Positions 6,893 to 14,910 of a stretch of 15,138 bases of DNA are shown here, in pieces (the stretch's first letter is position 1; each line of letters opens with the position of its first letter). The translations under genes and the position numbers were made by a program. Source of the stretch: DATKIY01 sp035543875 (GTDB lineage: Bacteria > Actinomycetota > Actinomycetes > JAHEKZ01); NCBI GenBank assembly GCA_035543875.1, contig DATKIY010000185.1:1-15138 (forward strand), in the 5' to 3' direction. The notes beneath the pieces are model-generated. The model was not told where the DNA came from. It saw only the letters and a program-made list of their open reading frames with translations, and made no database searches.

Positions 6893-8071
6893 ATGCTTCG
6901 GTGGCTAACAGCAGGTGAGTCGCATGGCCCAGCCCTCGTGGGAATCCTCGAGGGCATGCCAGCCGGAGTCAGCGTTACTACTGACCGAATCCAACGCGAG
7001 TTGGCCCGGCGACGACTCGGCCACGGCCGGGGCGCCCGAATGGCCTTCGAGCAAGATGCTGTGCGCATCATCGGGGGAGTCCGGCACGGCTTGACGATGG
7101 GCGGACCCGTTGCCATCGAGGTCGGAAATACCGAATGGCCGAAGTGGGAAACCGTGATGTCGGCCGATCCGGTACCGCAAGATGTTTTGGCCGCGCAAGC
7201 GCGCAATGCGCCACTCACCCGACCCAGGCCAGGGCACGCTGACCTGGTCGGCATGCAAAAGTACGACGTTGATGACGCACGTCCGATCCTTGAACGTGCC
7301 AGCGCCCGTGAAACGGCAGCTCGCGTGGCGCTCGGATCGGTAGCCCGATCGTTCCTATCGGACGCGCTCGATGCGTCTGTCTTGAGCCACGTGATCTCGA
7401 TCGGATCGGTCACGAACTCGGAAGAGGACGTGCCCGCCGCTGATGACACCGTCCGAATCGACACCGACCCGGTGCGGTGCAACGACCCAGGTGTCGGCGC
7501 AGCGATGGTGGAAGAGATCGAAGCGGCGCGCAAGGACGGAGACACCCTTGGCGGGGTCGTCGAGGTCGTCGTTCACGGCCTACCCCCTGGTTTAGGTAGT
7601 CACGTCCACTGGGATCGTCGCCTCGACTCACGTCTGGCCGCCGCGCTCATGGGTATCCAAGCCATCAAAGGCGTCGAGGTCGGGGATGGTTTCGAGACCG
7701 CTCGTCGGCGCGGGTCGTTGGCGCACGACGAAATCGTGAGCACTGACGACGGTATCCGCCGAACCTCGGGGAGGTCTGGCGGAACCGAGGGCGGCATGAG
7801 CACGGGCGAGGTACTCCGAGTCCGTGCCGCGATGAAGCCCATCTCGACTGTTCCGCGCGCACTGGCGACCGTAGATGTGGCAACCGGCGAGCCAGCGAAA
7901 GCCATCCACCAACGATCAGACGTTTGCGCCGTACCAGCCGCGGCCATAGTCGCGGAGGCGATGGTCGCCTTGGTTCTTGCGGACGCGGTACTTGAAAAGT
8001 TTGGCGGCGACTCGCTTTCGGAGACTGAGCGCAATGTGACGTCGTACCTGAAGCATCTGCGCGTGCGCTGA
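6893..8071 (+). CDS. aroC: Chorismate synthase
   Basis: This cytoplasmic enzyme converts EPSP to chorismate, the last step of the shikimate pathway, using reduced FMN. The 392-residue protein has all family signatures: G-E-S-H-G (8-12, His11), R-R-L-G-H-G-R-G (40-47), R-P-G-H-A-D (112-117, His115), R-A-S-A-R-E-T-A-A-R (135-144), R-S-G-G-T-E-G-G (294-301) and Q-R-S-D-V-C (340-345, Asp343). The ATG start gives the usual actinobacterial N-terminus; the ribosome site is weak. It begins 42 bases after the last pilus gene with no visible terminator between them, and overlaps aroK by one base (TGATG). Confidence 0.97.
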   Translation: MLRWLTAGESHGPALVGILEGMPAGVSVTTDRIQRELARRRLGHGRGARMAFEQDAVRIIGGVRHGLTMGGPVAIEVGNTEWPKWETVMSADPVPQDVLAAQARNAPLTRPRPGHADLVGMQKYDVDDARPILERASARETAARVALGSVARSFLSDALDASVLSHVISIGSVTNSEEDVPAADDTVRIDTDPVRCNDPGVGAAMVEEIEAARKDGDTLGGVVEVVVHGLPPGLGSHVHWDRRLDSRLAAALMGIQAIKGVEVGDGFETARRRGSLAHDEIVSTDDGIRRTSGRSGGTEGGMSTGEVLRVRAAMKPISTVPRALATVDVATGEPAKAIHQRSDVCAVPAAAIVAEAMVALVLADAVLEKFGGDSLSETERNVTSYLKHLRVR

Positions 8072-8646
8072 TGGTCGAACTGGTTATCCTCGTTGGCCCT
8101 CCCGGTTCTGGAAAGTCTTCAGTTGGTCGCGAGCTAGCGGACCGGCTTGGGGTTGCGTTTCGGGACACCGATCAGGACATCGAGACTTCGACGGGCCGAG
8201 CAGTGAGTGACATCTTCATCGAATCCGGCGAAGCCGCTTTCCGTGACCTCGAGCAGGCGGCCGTGAAGCGCGCTGTGACCAACCACAAAGGAGTCCTCGC
8301 CTTAGGTGGTGGCGCGGTCCTCAGCCCACACACTCGGGAGCTGTTGGTTGGACGCCACGTGGTCTTTCTCGACGTAGGTCTGGCCGAGGCCATGCGTCGC
8401 CTTGAGATGAATCGCTCACGGCCGTTGCTGTTGGGCAACGTTCGTGGACAGTGGCAGGCTTTGGCAAACGCCAGGAGACCGTTGTACCACGAGGTGGCAG
8501 TGCAGACCGTTGTCACCGACGGGCTAACCCCGGCCCAGGTGGCGGAGTTGATTGCAGACCATGCTGGGTCAACTGACCATGCTCAATCAACTGACCGGGC
8601 TGGATCGACCGACCCGGCTGCATCGACCGACCAGGAGCAACTGTGA
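8071..8646 (+). CDS. aroK: Shikimate kinase with hexapeptide-repeat tail
   Basis: The enzyme phosphorylates shikimate at the 3-hydroxyl using ATP. The 191-residue protein has Walker A G-P-P-G-S-G-K-S (9-16). The shikimate-site residues are Asp34, Arg58, Gly79-81 and Arg136, and the lid arginine is Arg117, all at the same numbers as in the well-studied Mycobacterium tuberculosis enzyme. The core ends near residue 163. It is followed by four hexapeptides of pattern x-A-x-S-T-D (164-187), which make the protein about 20 residues longer than usual. The tail is low complexity and probably disordered. The stop overlaps the aroB GTG by four bases. Confidence 0.95.
   Translation: MVELVILVGPPGSGKSSVGRELADRLGVAFRDTDQDIETSTGRAVSDIFIESGEAAFRDLEQAAVKRAVTNHKGVLALGGGAVLSPHTRELLVGRHVVFLDVGLAEAMRRLEMNRSRPLLLGNVRGQWQALANARRPLYHEVAVQTVVTDGLTPAQVAELIADHAGSTDHAQSTDRAGSTDPAASTDQEQL
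8560..8631 (+). repeat. Four 18-bp tandem repeats inside aroK
   Basis: Units begin at 8560, 8578, 8596 and 8614 and encode HAGSTD, HAQSTD, RAGSTD and PAASTD. Units 1 and 2 share CAACTGAC ends, while units 3 and 4 share CGACCGAC ends, suggesting stepwise duplication by replication slippage. The array is in frame and ends just before the aroB ribosome site. Confidence 0.85.
8633..8638 (+). promoter_or_regulatory. Shine-Dalgarno for aroB
   Basis: AGGAGC lies four bases before the aroB GTG at 8643, directly after the tandem repeat, and supports the GTG start over internal alternatives. Confidence 0.5.
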
Positions 8647-9725
8647 CTGCGAGTTCCGTTCGCATCGCCGTGTCTGGCGAGCATCCTTACGAGGTCGTGA
8701 TCGGGCATCAGCTTCTGGGGGAACTGGCGGCCATGCTCGGACCCTCGGTCAGCAAGGCTGCAGTGATTCATCCGCGATCGTTGGCCGCCACTGGCGAGGC
8801 AGTCAGGTTGGACCTCATCGCTCACGGTGTTGACGCGATCGCCATCGAAGTTCCGGATGCTGAGGAAGCCAAGACCAGTCAGGTGGCTGCCTTTTGTTGG
8901 TCAGTGCTTGGGCAGAACGGTTTCACGAGAAGCGATGCAATTGTCGGTGTTGGGGGCGGTGCTACGACCGATCTCGCTGGCTTTGTCGCCGCCACGTGGC
9001 TGCGAGGCGTGAAGGTGATTCAGCTCCCAACAACGTTGCTGGGCATGGTAGACGCCGCGATCGGGGGCAAGACCGGTATTAACTCTGCCGAAGGAAAGAA
9101 CCTGATCGGGGCGTTCCACCCACCGGCCGGTGTGGTCTGTGACCTGGCAACGCTGCAGACACTGCCAAGAAATGACTACGTCTGCGGGCTTGCCGAGGTG
9201 GTGAAGGTTGGTTTCACTCACGACCCCGAGATCTTGGCACTGATCGAGTCTGACCTCGTTGGAATTGCCTCCGTCCAACACCCAGCTACGCCGGAACTGA
9301 TCGGCCGCGCAGTGCGGGTCAAAGCATCGGTCGTTGCATCAGACCTGAAAGAGGCCGGGGACCGCGAGTTCTTGAACTACGGCCACACGCTGGCGCATGC
9401 GATCGAACGAGTTGAGCGATACCAGTGGCGTCATGGCGCTGCCGTTTCGGTCGGACTGGTATTTGCAGCCGAACTGGGGCGAGTTGCCGGACGGCTAGAC
9501 CCGGCCGTCGTGACGCGGCATCGGAACATCCTCAGCGGATTAGGACTTCCGATCACCTACCGGGGGAACGCCTGGCCAGAGCTCTACGAAACCATGAGGC
9601 TCGACAAGAAGGCACGAGGCGACGTGCTGCGCTTTGTAGTGTTAGAAGATGTCGGGCGGCCCGTTCGGCTCGATGGACCGGATCCAGCGCTGCTCGCAGC
9701 GGCGTTCGCGGAGGTTGCCCAGTGA
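8643..9725 (+). CDS. aroB: 3-dehydroquinate synthase
   Basis: The enzyme converts DAHP to 3-dehydroquinate, the second step of the shikimate pathway, using NAD and a divalent metal. The 360-residue protein has the NAD-binding G-V-G-G-G-A-T-T-D (102-110), L-P-T-T-L-L-G-M-V-D (128-137) and G-G-K-T-G-I-N (141-147). The metal ligands are Glu185 (A-E-V-V-K), His248 (Y-G-H-T-L-A-H) and His264 (R-H-G). It starts with GTG in a four-base overlap with aroK. Its end carries the ribosome site for aroQ. Length and motifs are normal. Confidence 0.97.
   Translation: MTASSVRIAVSGEHPYEVVIGHQLLGELAAMLGPSVSKAAVIHPRSLAATGEAVRLDLIAHGVDAIAIEVPDAEEAKTSQVAAFCWSVLGQNGFTRSDAIVGVGGGATTDLAGFVAATWLRGVKVIQLPTTLLGMVDAAIGGKTGINSAEGKNLIGAFHPPAGVVCDLATLQTLPRNDYVCGLAEVVKVGFTHDPEILALIESDLVGIASVQHPATPELIGRAVRVKASVVASDLKEAGDREFLNYGHTLAHAIERVERYQWRHGAAVSVGLVFAAELGRVAGRLDPAVVTRHRNILSGLGLPITYRGNAWPELYETMRLDKKARGDVLRFVVLEDVGRPVRLDGPDPALLAAAFAEVAQ
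9710..9714 (+). promoter_or_regulatory. Shine-Dalgarno that decides the aroQ start
   Basis: GGAGG ends seven bases before GTG 9722. The frame is open far upstream, inside aroB, and this site identifies the true start. Confidence 0.65.
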
Positions 9726-10171
9726 GTGAAGAGCCGATCATCCGACGAGTTTGGGTGTTGAACGGTCCTAACCTCGGCAGACTTGGGTCGCGCGAGCCTG
9801 AGGTTTACGGACACGTCAGCCACGACGACCTGACCCAGGCCTGCCAGCAGGCGGGGCAGTCGCTGGACCTGGCAGTTGAGGTGCAGCAGACCGACGATGA
9901 GTCACAGCTGATCGCCTGGCTGCACGACGCTGCCGATCAGCAGATTCCGGTGGTGCTGAATCCCGCTGCGTTTACCCACTACTCGTACGCATTGCGCGAC
10001 GCGGTGGCTAGTCGAACGGCCCCACTGATCGAGGTTCACCTCACCAACCCAGCTGCCCGTGAGGAGTTTCGGCACAACTCGGTGATAGCGGGTGTGGCGA
10101 GCGGAACGATTGCTGGGTTTGGTCTTGCCTCCTATTTACTGGCGCTCCAGGCAATTGCGCACGAGCCCTGA
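9722..10171 (+). CDS. aroQ: Type II 3-dehydroquinate dehydratase
   Basis: The enzyme dehydrates 3-dehydroquinate to 3-dehydroshikimate, the step after AroB; type II enzymes are dodecamers. The 149-residue protein has L-N-G-P-N-L (13-18), the lid with Arg24 and catalytic Tyr29 (R-E-P-E-V-Y-G), N-P-A-A-F-T-H (80-86, with Asn80 and His86) and E-V-H-L-T-N-P (104-110). The usual N-P-G-A-Y-T-H reads N-P-A-A-F-T-H here, and N-L-N-L-L-G reads N-L-G-R-L-G, both mild changes. The start is GTG 9722 in a four-base overlap with aroB and with a good ribosome site; the longer open frame upstream overlaps aroB and is rejected. Confidence 0.94.
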   Translation: MSEEPIIRRVWVLNGPNLGRLGSREPEVYGHVSHDDLTQACQQAGQSLDLAVEVQQTDDESQLIAWLHDAADQQIPVVLNPAAFTHYSYALRDAVASRTAPLIEVHLTNPAAREEFRHNSVIAGVASGTIAGFGLASYLLALQAIAHEP

Positions 10172-10172
10172 G

Positions 10173-11252
10173 ATGCCCGAGCGCGAGGAGCAGCGCCGCC
10201 AGCGGCTAGTGCATGGGTGCACTGAACGAAAGCTTTCTGGAGTTCTTGTCACCGATCCAGTCAACGTTCGCTACCTCAGCGGGTTCACCGGTTCCAATGG
10301 CGATCTGTTGGTCCTGTCCGACGGTAAAACCTACTTGGCGACCGATGGGCGGTATGGCACTCAGTCGGCGACGCAGTCGCCTGACGTAGAGCGGGTCATT
10401 ACCCGCGATGGACCTGAGGAACTGGTCGATCTGGCATCGCGCGCAAACGTTGAGACACTCGGGTTTGAAGATGAGCATGTCACGGCTGCGCAATACGCCG
10501 AACTCACTGGCAAGGGCGTTTCCTTCGAAGCGATTGGCAAGCTCGTCAGTGTCTTGCGAATGCAAAAAGATGAGTATGAGCTGGACTTGCTTCGTCAGGC
10601 TTGTGCAGCAACAGACGCCGCGTTTGCTGACGTCTTGCAACGACTGCGCCCCGGGGTCAGCGAGCGGCAGATCGGTCGATGGCTCGACGACTGTATGCGT
10701 GATCGCACCTACGATGGGCCAGGATTCGGCACCATTGTTGCCGTCGGTGCTCACAGCGCGATTCCTCACCACGAACCGACCGATCGGATGATCGAACCAG
10801 GCGACTTCGTCAAGATGGATTTCGGGGCGAAGGTCGATGGCTACCACGCCGACATGACACGCACCGTTGTCGTTGGCGGACAACCTGCGGACTGGCAACA
10901 AGAGATCTACCTGGTGGTTCAGCAGGCACAGCAAGCCGGGCGCGGTGCCCTATCCGCGGAGGCTGCTGGGGTCGACGTCGACCAAGCAGCGCGAACGGTT
11001 GTCGATCGAGCCGGGTACGGCGAGCAATTCACGCACGGGCTGGGACACGGCGTGGGGCTGGAGATACACGAGGCGCCATATTTGGGCAGCACCTCCACAG
11101 ATAGACTCATGCCTGGCGTGCCAGTGACGGTCGAGCCTGGTGTGTATCTGCCCGGTCGTGGTGGTGTGCGCATCGAGGACACAACCGTCGTGCATCACGA
11201 CCGGGTCGAGTTACTGACCACCTCAACGCGTGAGCTCATTGTTGTGACCTGA
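10173..11252 (+). CDS. Xaa-Pro aminopeptidase (M24 family)
   Basis: This is a cytoplasmic dimetal peptidase that removes N-terminal residues before proline. The 359-residue protein has an N-terminal creatinase-like domain (about 1-125) and a pita-bread catalytic domain. All five metal ligands are present: Asp216 (M-D-F-G-A), Asp227 (H-A-D-M-T-R), His292 (G-L-G-H-G-V-G), Glu321 (V-E-P-G-V-Y) and Glu335 (R-I-E-D-T). His199/His200 and His299 match the family's substrate-site histidines. It follows aroQ by one base, and the block pepP-efp-nusB is common in Actinomycetota. I choose ATG 10173 because the frame upstream lies in aroQ; its ribosome site is weak. An Xaa-Pro dipeptidase (PepQ) cannot be excluded. 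Confidence 0.9.
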   Translation: MPEREEQRRQRLVHGCTERKLSGVLVTDPVNVRYLSGFTGSNGDLLVLSDGKTYLATDGRYGTQSATQSPDVERVITRDGPEELVDLASRANVETLGFEDEHVTAAQYAELTGKGVSFEAIGKLVSVLRMQKDEYELDLLRQACAATDAAFADVLQRLRPGVSERQIGRWLDDCMRDRTYDGPGFGTIVAVGAHSAIPHHEPTDRMIEPGDFVKMDFGAKVDGYHADMTRTVVVGGQPADWQQEIYLVVQQAQQAGRGALSAEAAGVDVDQAARTVVDRAGYGEQFTHGLGHGVGLEIHEAPYLGSTSTDRLMPGVPVTVEPGVYLPGRGGVRIEDTTVVHHDRVELLTTSTRELIVVT

Positions 11253-11279
11253 TCAGCGAATTCTGGAGAATGAAGGCTT

Positions 11280-11840
11280 GTGGCTACGACCAACGATCTG
11301 AAAAACGGACTCGTGCTCAACCTCGACGGGCAGCTATGGGCCGTCACCGAGTTCCAGCACGTCAAGCCAGGCAAAGGCGGGGCGTTTGTTCGTACAAAAC
11401 TGAAGAACGTGTTGTCCGGTAAGGTGGTTGACAAGACATTCAACGCTGGAGTCAAGGTCGACACCGCGAGTGTGGACAAGCGCGAAATGCAATACCTGTA
11501 CGCCGATGGCGACGACTTTGTCTTCATGGACAACGAGTCGTACGACCAGATTCACGTGCCGGCGGGCACAGTTGGAGACGCACGTAACTTCATGTTGGAA
11601 AGTCAGATGGCCGTCGTCGCGACGCATGACGGTAACCCGCTCTATATCGAGTTGCCAGCTTCAGTCGAGCTGAGCATCACCTACACCGAGCCGGGAATGC
11701 AGGGTGATCGCTCCACGGGTGGCACGAAGCCAGCAACGTTGGAGACCGGCTTCGAAATACAGGTGCCGCTGTTCATCACTCAGGGCGAGAAAGTCAAAGT
11801 GGACACTCGTGACGGCAGCTACCTCGGACGCTCCAACTAA
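11280..11840 (+). CDS. efp: Translation elongation factor P
   Basis: EF-P enters the ribosomal E site and rescues ribosomes stalled on consecutive prolines. The 186-residue protein has the three EF-P beta-barrel domains: a KOW-like N-terminal domain (about 1-65), an OB domain (about 67-130) and a C-terminal OB domain with G-D-R-S-T-G-G-T-K-P-A-T-L-E-T-G (141-156 approximately). The tip lysine is Lys32. The loop reads P-G-K-G-G (30-34), whereas actinobacterial EF-Ps typically have P-G-K-G-P. The start is a GTG; GGAG lies 11 bases upstream and GAAGG three bases upstream, so the ribosome site is ambiguous. It sits between the Xaa-Pro peptidase gene and nusB, so two proline-related functions are adjacent. 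Confidence 0.96.
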   Translation: MATTNDLKNGLVLNLDGQLWAVTEFQHVKPGKGGAFVRTKLKNVLSGKVVDKTFNAGVKVDTASVDKREMQYLYADGDDFVFMDNESYDQIHVPAGTVGDARNFMLESQMAVVATHDGNPLYIELPASVELSITYTEPGMQGDRSTGGTKPATLETGFEIQVPLFITQGEKVKVDTRDGSYLGRSN

Positions 11841-11842
11841 TC

Positions 11843-12277
11843 GTGGCAGCTAGAAGCAAAGCTCGTAAGCGGGCGGTCGACGTGTTGTTCGAAGCAGATC
11901 AACGAGGTGCGTCGCCGCTGACGGTGCTACGGGACCAGCAGGCGCGCGGCGCTGGAGGCGCAAACCCGTACACCGCGGTGCTCGTAACTGGCGTCGTCGA
12001 TCATCTCGACCAGATCGACGAGCTCTTGACTCAGCACTCGGTTGACTGGCCGGTCGAGCGGATGCCTGCCGTAGACCGGGCCGTGTTGCGCATCGGAATC
12101 TTCGAACTCTTGTGGTCGACCGAAGTCCCCGACGCTGTCGTGATCGACGAGGCGGTACAGCTCGCAAAAGTTCTCTCCACCGACGAGTCACCCGGATTTG
12201 TCAACGGACTGCTCGGGACCCTCGTCGAAGTCAAGCCCCAAGGCGTGACGGCACGGCACGACGAGGAATACACCTAA
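11843..12277 (+). CDS. nusB: Transcription antitermination factor NusB
   Basis: NusB, with NusE (S10), binds boxA RNA to assemble the antitermination complex on rRNA transcripts. The 144-residue all-helical protein has the N-terminal basic stretch R-S-K-A-R-K-R-A-V-D-V-L-F-E-A-D (4-19) that contacts RNA, and the conserved D-R-A-V-L-R-I-G-I-F-E-L and V-I-D-E-A-V-x-L-A-K motifs. The start is a GTG two bases after the efp stop, with no clear ribosome site, so coupling to efp is likely. It is the last plus-strand gene and faces a convergent ABC transporter gene 15 bases away. Confidence 0.95.
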   Translation: MAARSKARKRAVDVLFEADQRGASPLTVLRDQQARGAGGANPYTAVLVTGVVDHLDQIDELLTQHSVDWPVERMPAVDRAVLRIGIFELLWSTEVPDAVVIDEAVQLAKVLSTDESPGFVNGLLGTLVEVKPQGVTARHDEEYT

Positions 12278-12292
12278 CTCCCCGGCTGTCGG

Positions 12293-13060
12293 CTACAGGA
12301 CTTTGGACAGAAAATCCTTGGTGCGTTGGTGTTGGGGGTTAGCGAGGACTTCTCTCGGATCGCCCGACTCGACAATGACGCCATCTGCCATCAGGACGAT
12401 TTGGTCGCCAACTTCGCGTGCGAACCCCATCTCGTGGGTGACCACCAGCATGGTCATGCCGGTTTGAGCCAAGTCCTTCATTACGTCAAGCACCTCGCCG
12501 ACCAGTTCTGGATCGAGCGCCGACGTCGGCTCATCGAACAGCATCAGTTTTGGGTCCATCGCCAAGGCACGGGCGATGGCAACGCGTTGTTGTTGGCCAC
12601 CAGACAACTGTGCCGGATACGCATCGGGTTTGTCGGAGAGACCAACCCGTGCCAGCAGCGTGTGCGCTCGTTCACGGGCTTCGGCCTTGTTTTTTTTCTG
12701 AACGCAAACCGGCCCCTCCATGATGTTCTGCAGTGCCGTCATGTGGGGAAAGAGGTTGAAGCGTTGGAAGACCATGCCGATGTCACGACGTTGTGCCGCC
12801 ACTTCCTTGTCTTTCATCTCGTGAAGCTTGCCCCCACGCTCGTAGTAGCCAACGAGCCGCCCTTCGACAGACAGACGCCCAGCGTCGATCTTCTCAAGGT
12901 GGTTGATGCACCTCAAGAATGTTGACTTGCCCCCGCCAGATGGCCCAACGATGCACAGAACCTCACTGGCGGTTACCTCAAGATCGATGCCCTTGAGAAC
13001 GTCAATTTTGCCGTACGACTTGCAGACGCGTTCTGCCTTCACCATCGGCTCGCTCGTCAT
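12293..13060 (-). CDS. Polar amino acid ABC transporter ATP-binding protein (GlnQ/HisP type)
   Basis: This 255-residue cytoplasmic ATPase would drive the importer formed with the next two upstream genes. Walker A is G-P-S-G-G-G-K-S-T (39-47), the Q-loop is around Gln99, the signature is L-S-G-G-Q-Q-Q-R (152-159), Walker B is L-M-L-F-D-E-P (172-178) and the H-loop is His209. The region before the Q-loop has the R-L-V-G...L-H-E insert of HisP/GlnQ-type ATPases. Its ATG overlaps the permease stop by four bases. Eight consecutive A residues in the coding strand (plus-strand T-run 12690-12697) encode part of Q-K-K-N and contain an in-phase A-AAA-AAC heptamer. The substrate cannot be read from the ATPase. 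Confidence 0.94.
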   Translation of the reverse strand: MTSEPMVKAERVCKSYGKIDVLKGIDLEVTASEVLCIVGPSGGGKSTFLRCINHLEKIDAGRLSVEGRLVGYYERGGKLHEMKDKEVAAQRRDIGMVFQRFNLFPHMTALQNIMEGPVCVQKKNKAEARERAHTLLARVGLSDKPDAYPAQLSGGQQQRVAIARALAMDPKLMLFDEPTSALDPELVGEVLDVMKDLAQTGMTMLVVTHEMGFAREVGDQIVLMADGVIVESGDPREVLANPQHQRTKDFLSKVL

Positions 13061-13977
13061 GGGCGCCCCCTCGAGACGGCCGCCCGCAAACGTTGGATCG
13101 GTGTCGGCGGAAGGTTGCGAGTGGACCCCTTCGCGTAGTGGCGTTCGATGTAGAACTGTCCGACCATTAACACCGAGGTCATGGCCAGGTACCAGATGCT
13201 GGCCATGATGGCCATCGGGAACACCTGGAACGTCCGATTTCCGATGGCCTCAGCTTGGAAGAACAGTTCCGTGGTTAGCGGTATGGCGATCACCAACGAA
13301 GTGGTCTTCAACATCGAAATAGTTTCGTTGCCGGTTGGCGGAATGATGACCCGCATCGCCTGGGGGAACACAATTCTTCGAAAAGACTGCCGACGGCTCA
13401 TTCCAATCGCCGTGGCTGCCTCGGTTTGTCCCTCATCGACGCTCAGTAACCCCGCACGGACAATTTCGGCAAGATATGCCGCCTCGTTGAGTCCGAGACC
13501 AAGCAGGGCAGCCACAAAGGCCGGAATCAAGGTGCGGGTGCTGAACGTGAACCACTCCGGACCAAACGGGATTCCCAGCGCCAGCTCGTTGTATAGGGCG
13601 ATGAAGTTGCCCCACAGGAACAGCTGAACGTAGATCGGCGTGCCCCGGAATACCCACAGGTAGACCCAGGCGGCTCCGGTGAAGATCGGGTTGGGGGACA
13701 GCCTCATGATGGCGAGCATCACGCCACCCACGACACCGAGAATCATCGCGAGAATGGTCAGTGCGATCGTTACGCCGACACCTTTGAGGATCGGTGGCGA
13801 AAAGATCCATTCGAAGACGAGTGACCAGTTCCAGTTGGGATTGGTCAGGACGCTGTGAACCAGCATGGCAAACAACACGCCAATGCCGGCGGCGCCGACC
13901 CAACGCCAAGGATGCCGGACCGGGACAGCCTGAATTGCGGCGGGCCGCTCCGATTCAGTCATCGTCGGTGATGTCAC
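13057..13977 (-). CDS. Polar amino acid ABC transporter permease (HisM/GlnP type)
   Basis: This 306-residue membrane permease has about five to six helices and belongs to the His/Glu/Gln/Arg/opine permease family. R-G-T-P-I-Y-V-Q-L-F-L-W (111-122) and the cytoplasmic EAA loop, E-I-V-R-A-G-L-L-S-V-D-E-G-Q followed by E-A-A-T-A-I-G-M (171-193), are diagnostic; the loop docks on the ATPase. The start is taken as GTG 13977 in a four-base overlap with the binding-protein gene. The ATG five codons further in is an alternative; neither has a clear ribosome site. Only one permease gene is present, so the membrane part is probably a homodimer. Confidence 0.93.
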   Translation of the reverse strand: MTSPTMTESERPAAIQAVPVRHPWRWVGAAGIGVLFAMLVHSVLTNPNWNWSLVFEWIFSPPILKGVGVTIALTILAMILGVVGGVMLAIMRLSPNPIFTGAAWVYLWVFRGTPIYVQLFLWGNFIALYNELALGIPFGPEWFTFSTRTLIPAFVAALLGLGLNEAAYLAEIVRAGLLSVDEGQTEAATAIGMSRRQSFRRIVFPQAMRVIIPPTGNETISMLKTTSLVIAIPLTTELFFQAEAIGNRTFQVFPMAIMASIWYLAMTSVLMVGQFYIERHYAKGSTRNLPPTPIQRLRAAVSRGRP

Positions 13978-14903
13978 GCAGCCGGAGGATTGATCTCAGA
14001 CTTCTTGATGGCGCCGTCGCCGACTCCCCAATCGTCAAGGATTGTCGCGTAGGTCCCGTCGTCGATCAGTGCCTGAATCGCACCTTGGATTGCTTGAGCG
14101 AATTCCGAAGAGTCCTTAGGAATGACGATTCCGTAAGGAGCCGAGTCGTAGATGTCTCCCGTGGTTTCGAGCTGGCCATTGGTTTGGGTGATTGCGTACG
14201 CGACCACCGGGGAGTCAGCCAGCATAGCGTCGGCCTTACCCGAAACGACTGCGCCAGTTGCTTCGGACTGCTGGACGTACTGCTGGATTGAAATGGCCTC
14301 TTCGCCGTTGTCCGTGCAGGTCTTCGACCGGGCGTCCAAATCGTCAACCTGTACCGTGGCTTTCTGCACTGCAATGACGTGTCCGCACGCAGTGTCAGGA
14401 GTGATGTTCAGCGGGTTTCCCGTCTGGACGGCCCAAGCCGTTCCAGCGGAGAAGTAGCTAATCATGTCGGCTTCGGCCTCGCGGTCGGCTGTGATGGTGA
14501 ACGAAGACATCCCCACGTCGTATCGCCCTTTGTCGACGCCAACGATGATCGCGTCGAAATTTGAGTTCTGAAACTCGCCATCGAGTCCGAGTTTCGCGGC
14601 GATCGCCATTCCTAAGTCGATGTCGAATCCTTCGATGGTGGTGCCGTCCTCGGCCAAGAATTCGCTGGGTGCGTACGAGGCGTCGGTACCGTAGAGGATG
14701 GTGCCATCACTGCTTATCGCCTCTGGGACCATCGCAGCCAACTGGTCATCAGCAGTCACAGACGACGGGTCGAAACCCGTGGTTGGGCTCGCGCCAGCGG
14801 CGGATGGCTCGTCGGTGTTTCCGCCACATGCCGCCAGGACAACAGTCGCCACCATGCCGAACGAGATCGCTGCCATCTTTGGATGCTTACTTACTAGACT
14901 CAC
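13974..14903 (-). CDS. Amino acid ABC transporter substrate-binding lipoprotein (family 3)
   Basis: This 309-residue exported binding protein has an N-terminal signal with lipobox L-A-A-C (Cys26), so it would be lipid-anchored outside the membrane, followed by a Ser/Thr/Asp-rich linker. The family 3 fold starts near I-L-Y-G-T-D-A-S-Y-A-P (69-79), with G-F-D-I-D-L-G-M-A-I-A (92-102), Arg141 (T-A-D-R, expected to bind the ligand carboxylate) and Asp230 (L-A-D-S-P, expected to bind the amino group). Cys173 and Cys196 may form a disulfide. The frame is open upstream to 15107, but GTG 14903 has a good ribosome site and gives a proper lipoprotein signal. It is the first gene of the importer operon. 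The ligand is probably a polar or charged amino acid; which one is unknown. Confidence 0.93.
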   Translation of the reverse strand: MSLVSKHPKMAAISFGMVATVVLAACGGNTDEPSAAGASPTTGFDPSSVTADDQLAAMVPEAISSDGTILYGTDASYAPSEFLAEDGTTIEGFDIDLGMAIAAKLGLDGEFQNSNFDAIIVGVDKGRYDVGMSSFTITADREAEADMISYFSAGTAWAVQTGNPLNITPDTACGHVIAVQKATVQVDDLDARSKTCTDNGEEAISIQQYVQQSEATGAVVSGKADAMLADSPVVAYAITQTNGQLETTGDIYDSAPYGIVIPKDSSEFAQAIQGAIQALIDDGTYATILDDWGVGDGAIKKSEINPPAA

Positions 14904-14910
14904 GAGGGAA

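Noticed and set aside
9425..9721. N-terminal extension of the aroQ frame
   Set aside because: It lies wholly inside aroB, has shadow-frame composition, and a good Shine-Dalgarno marks GTG 9722.
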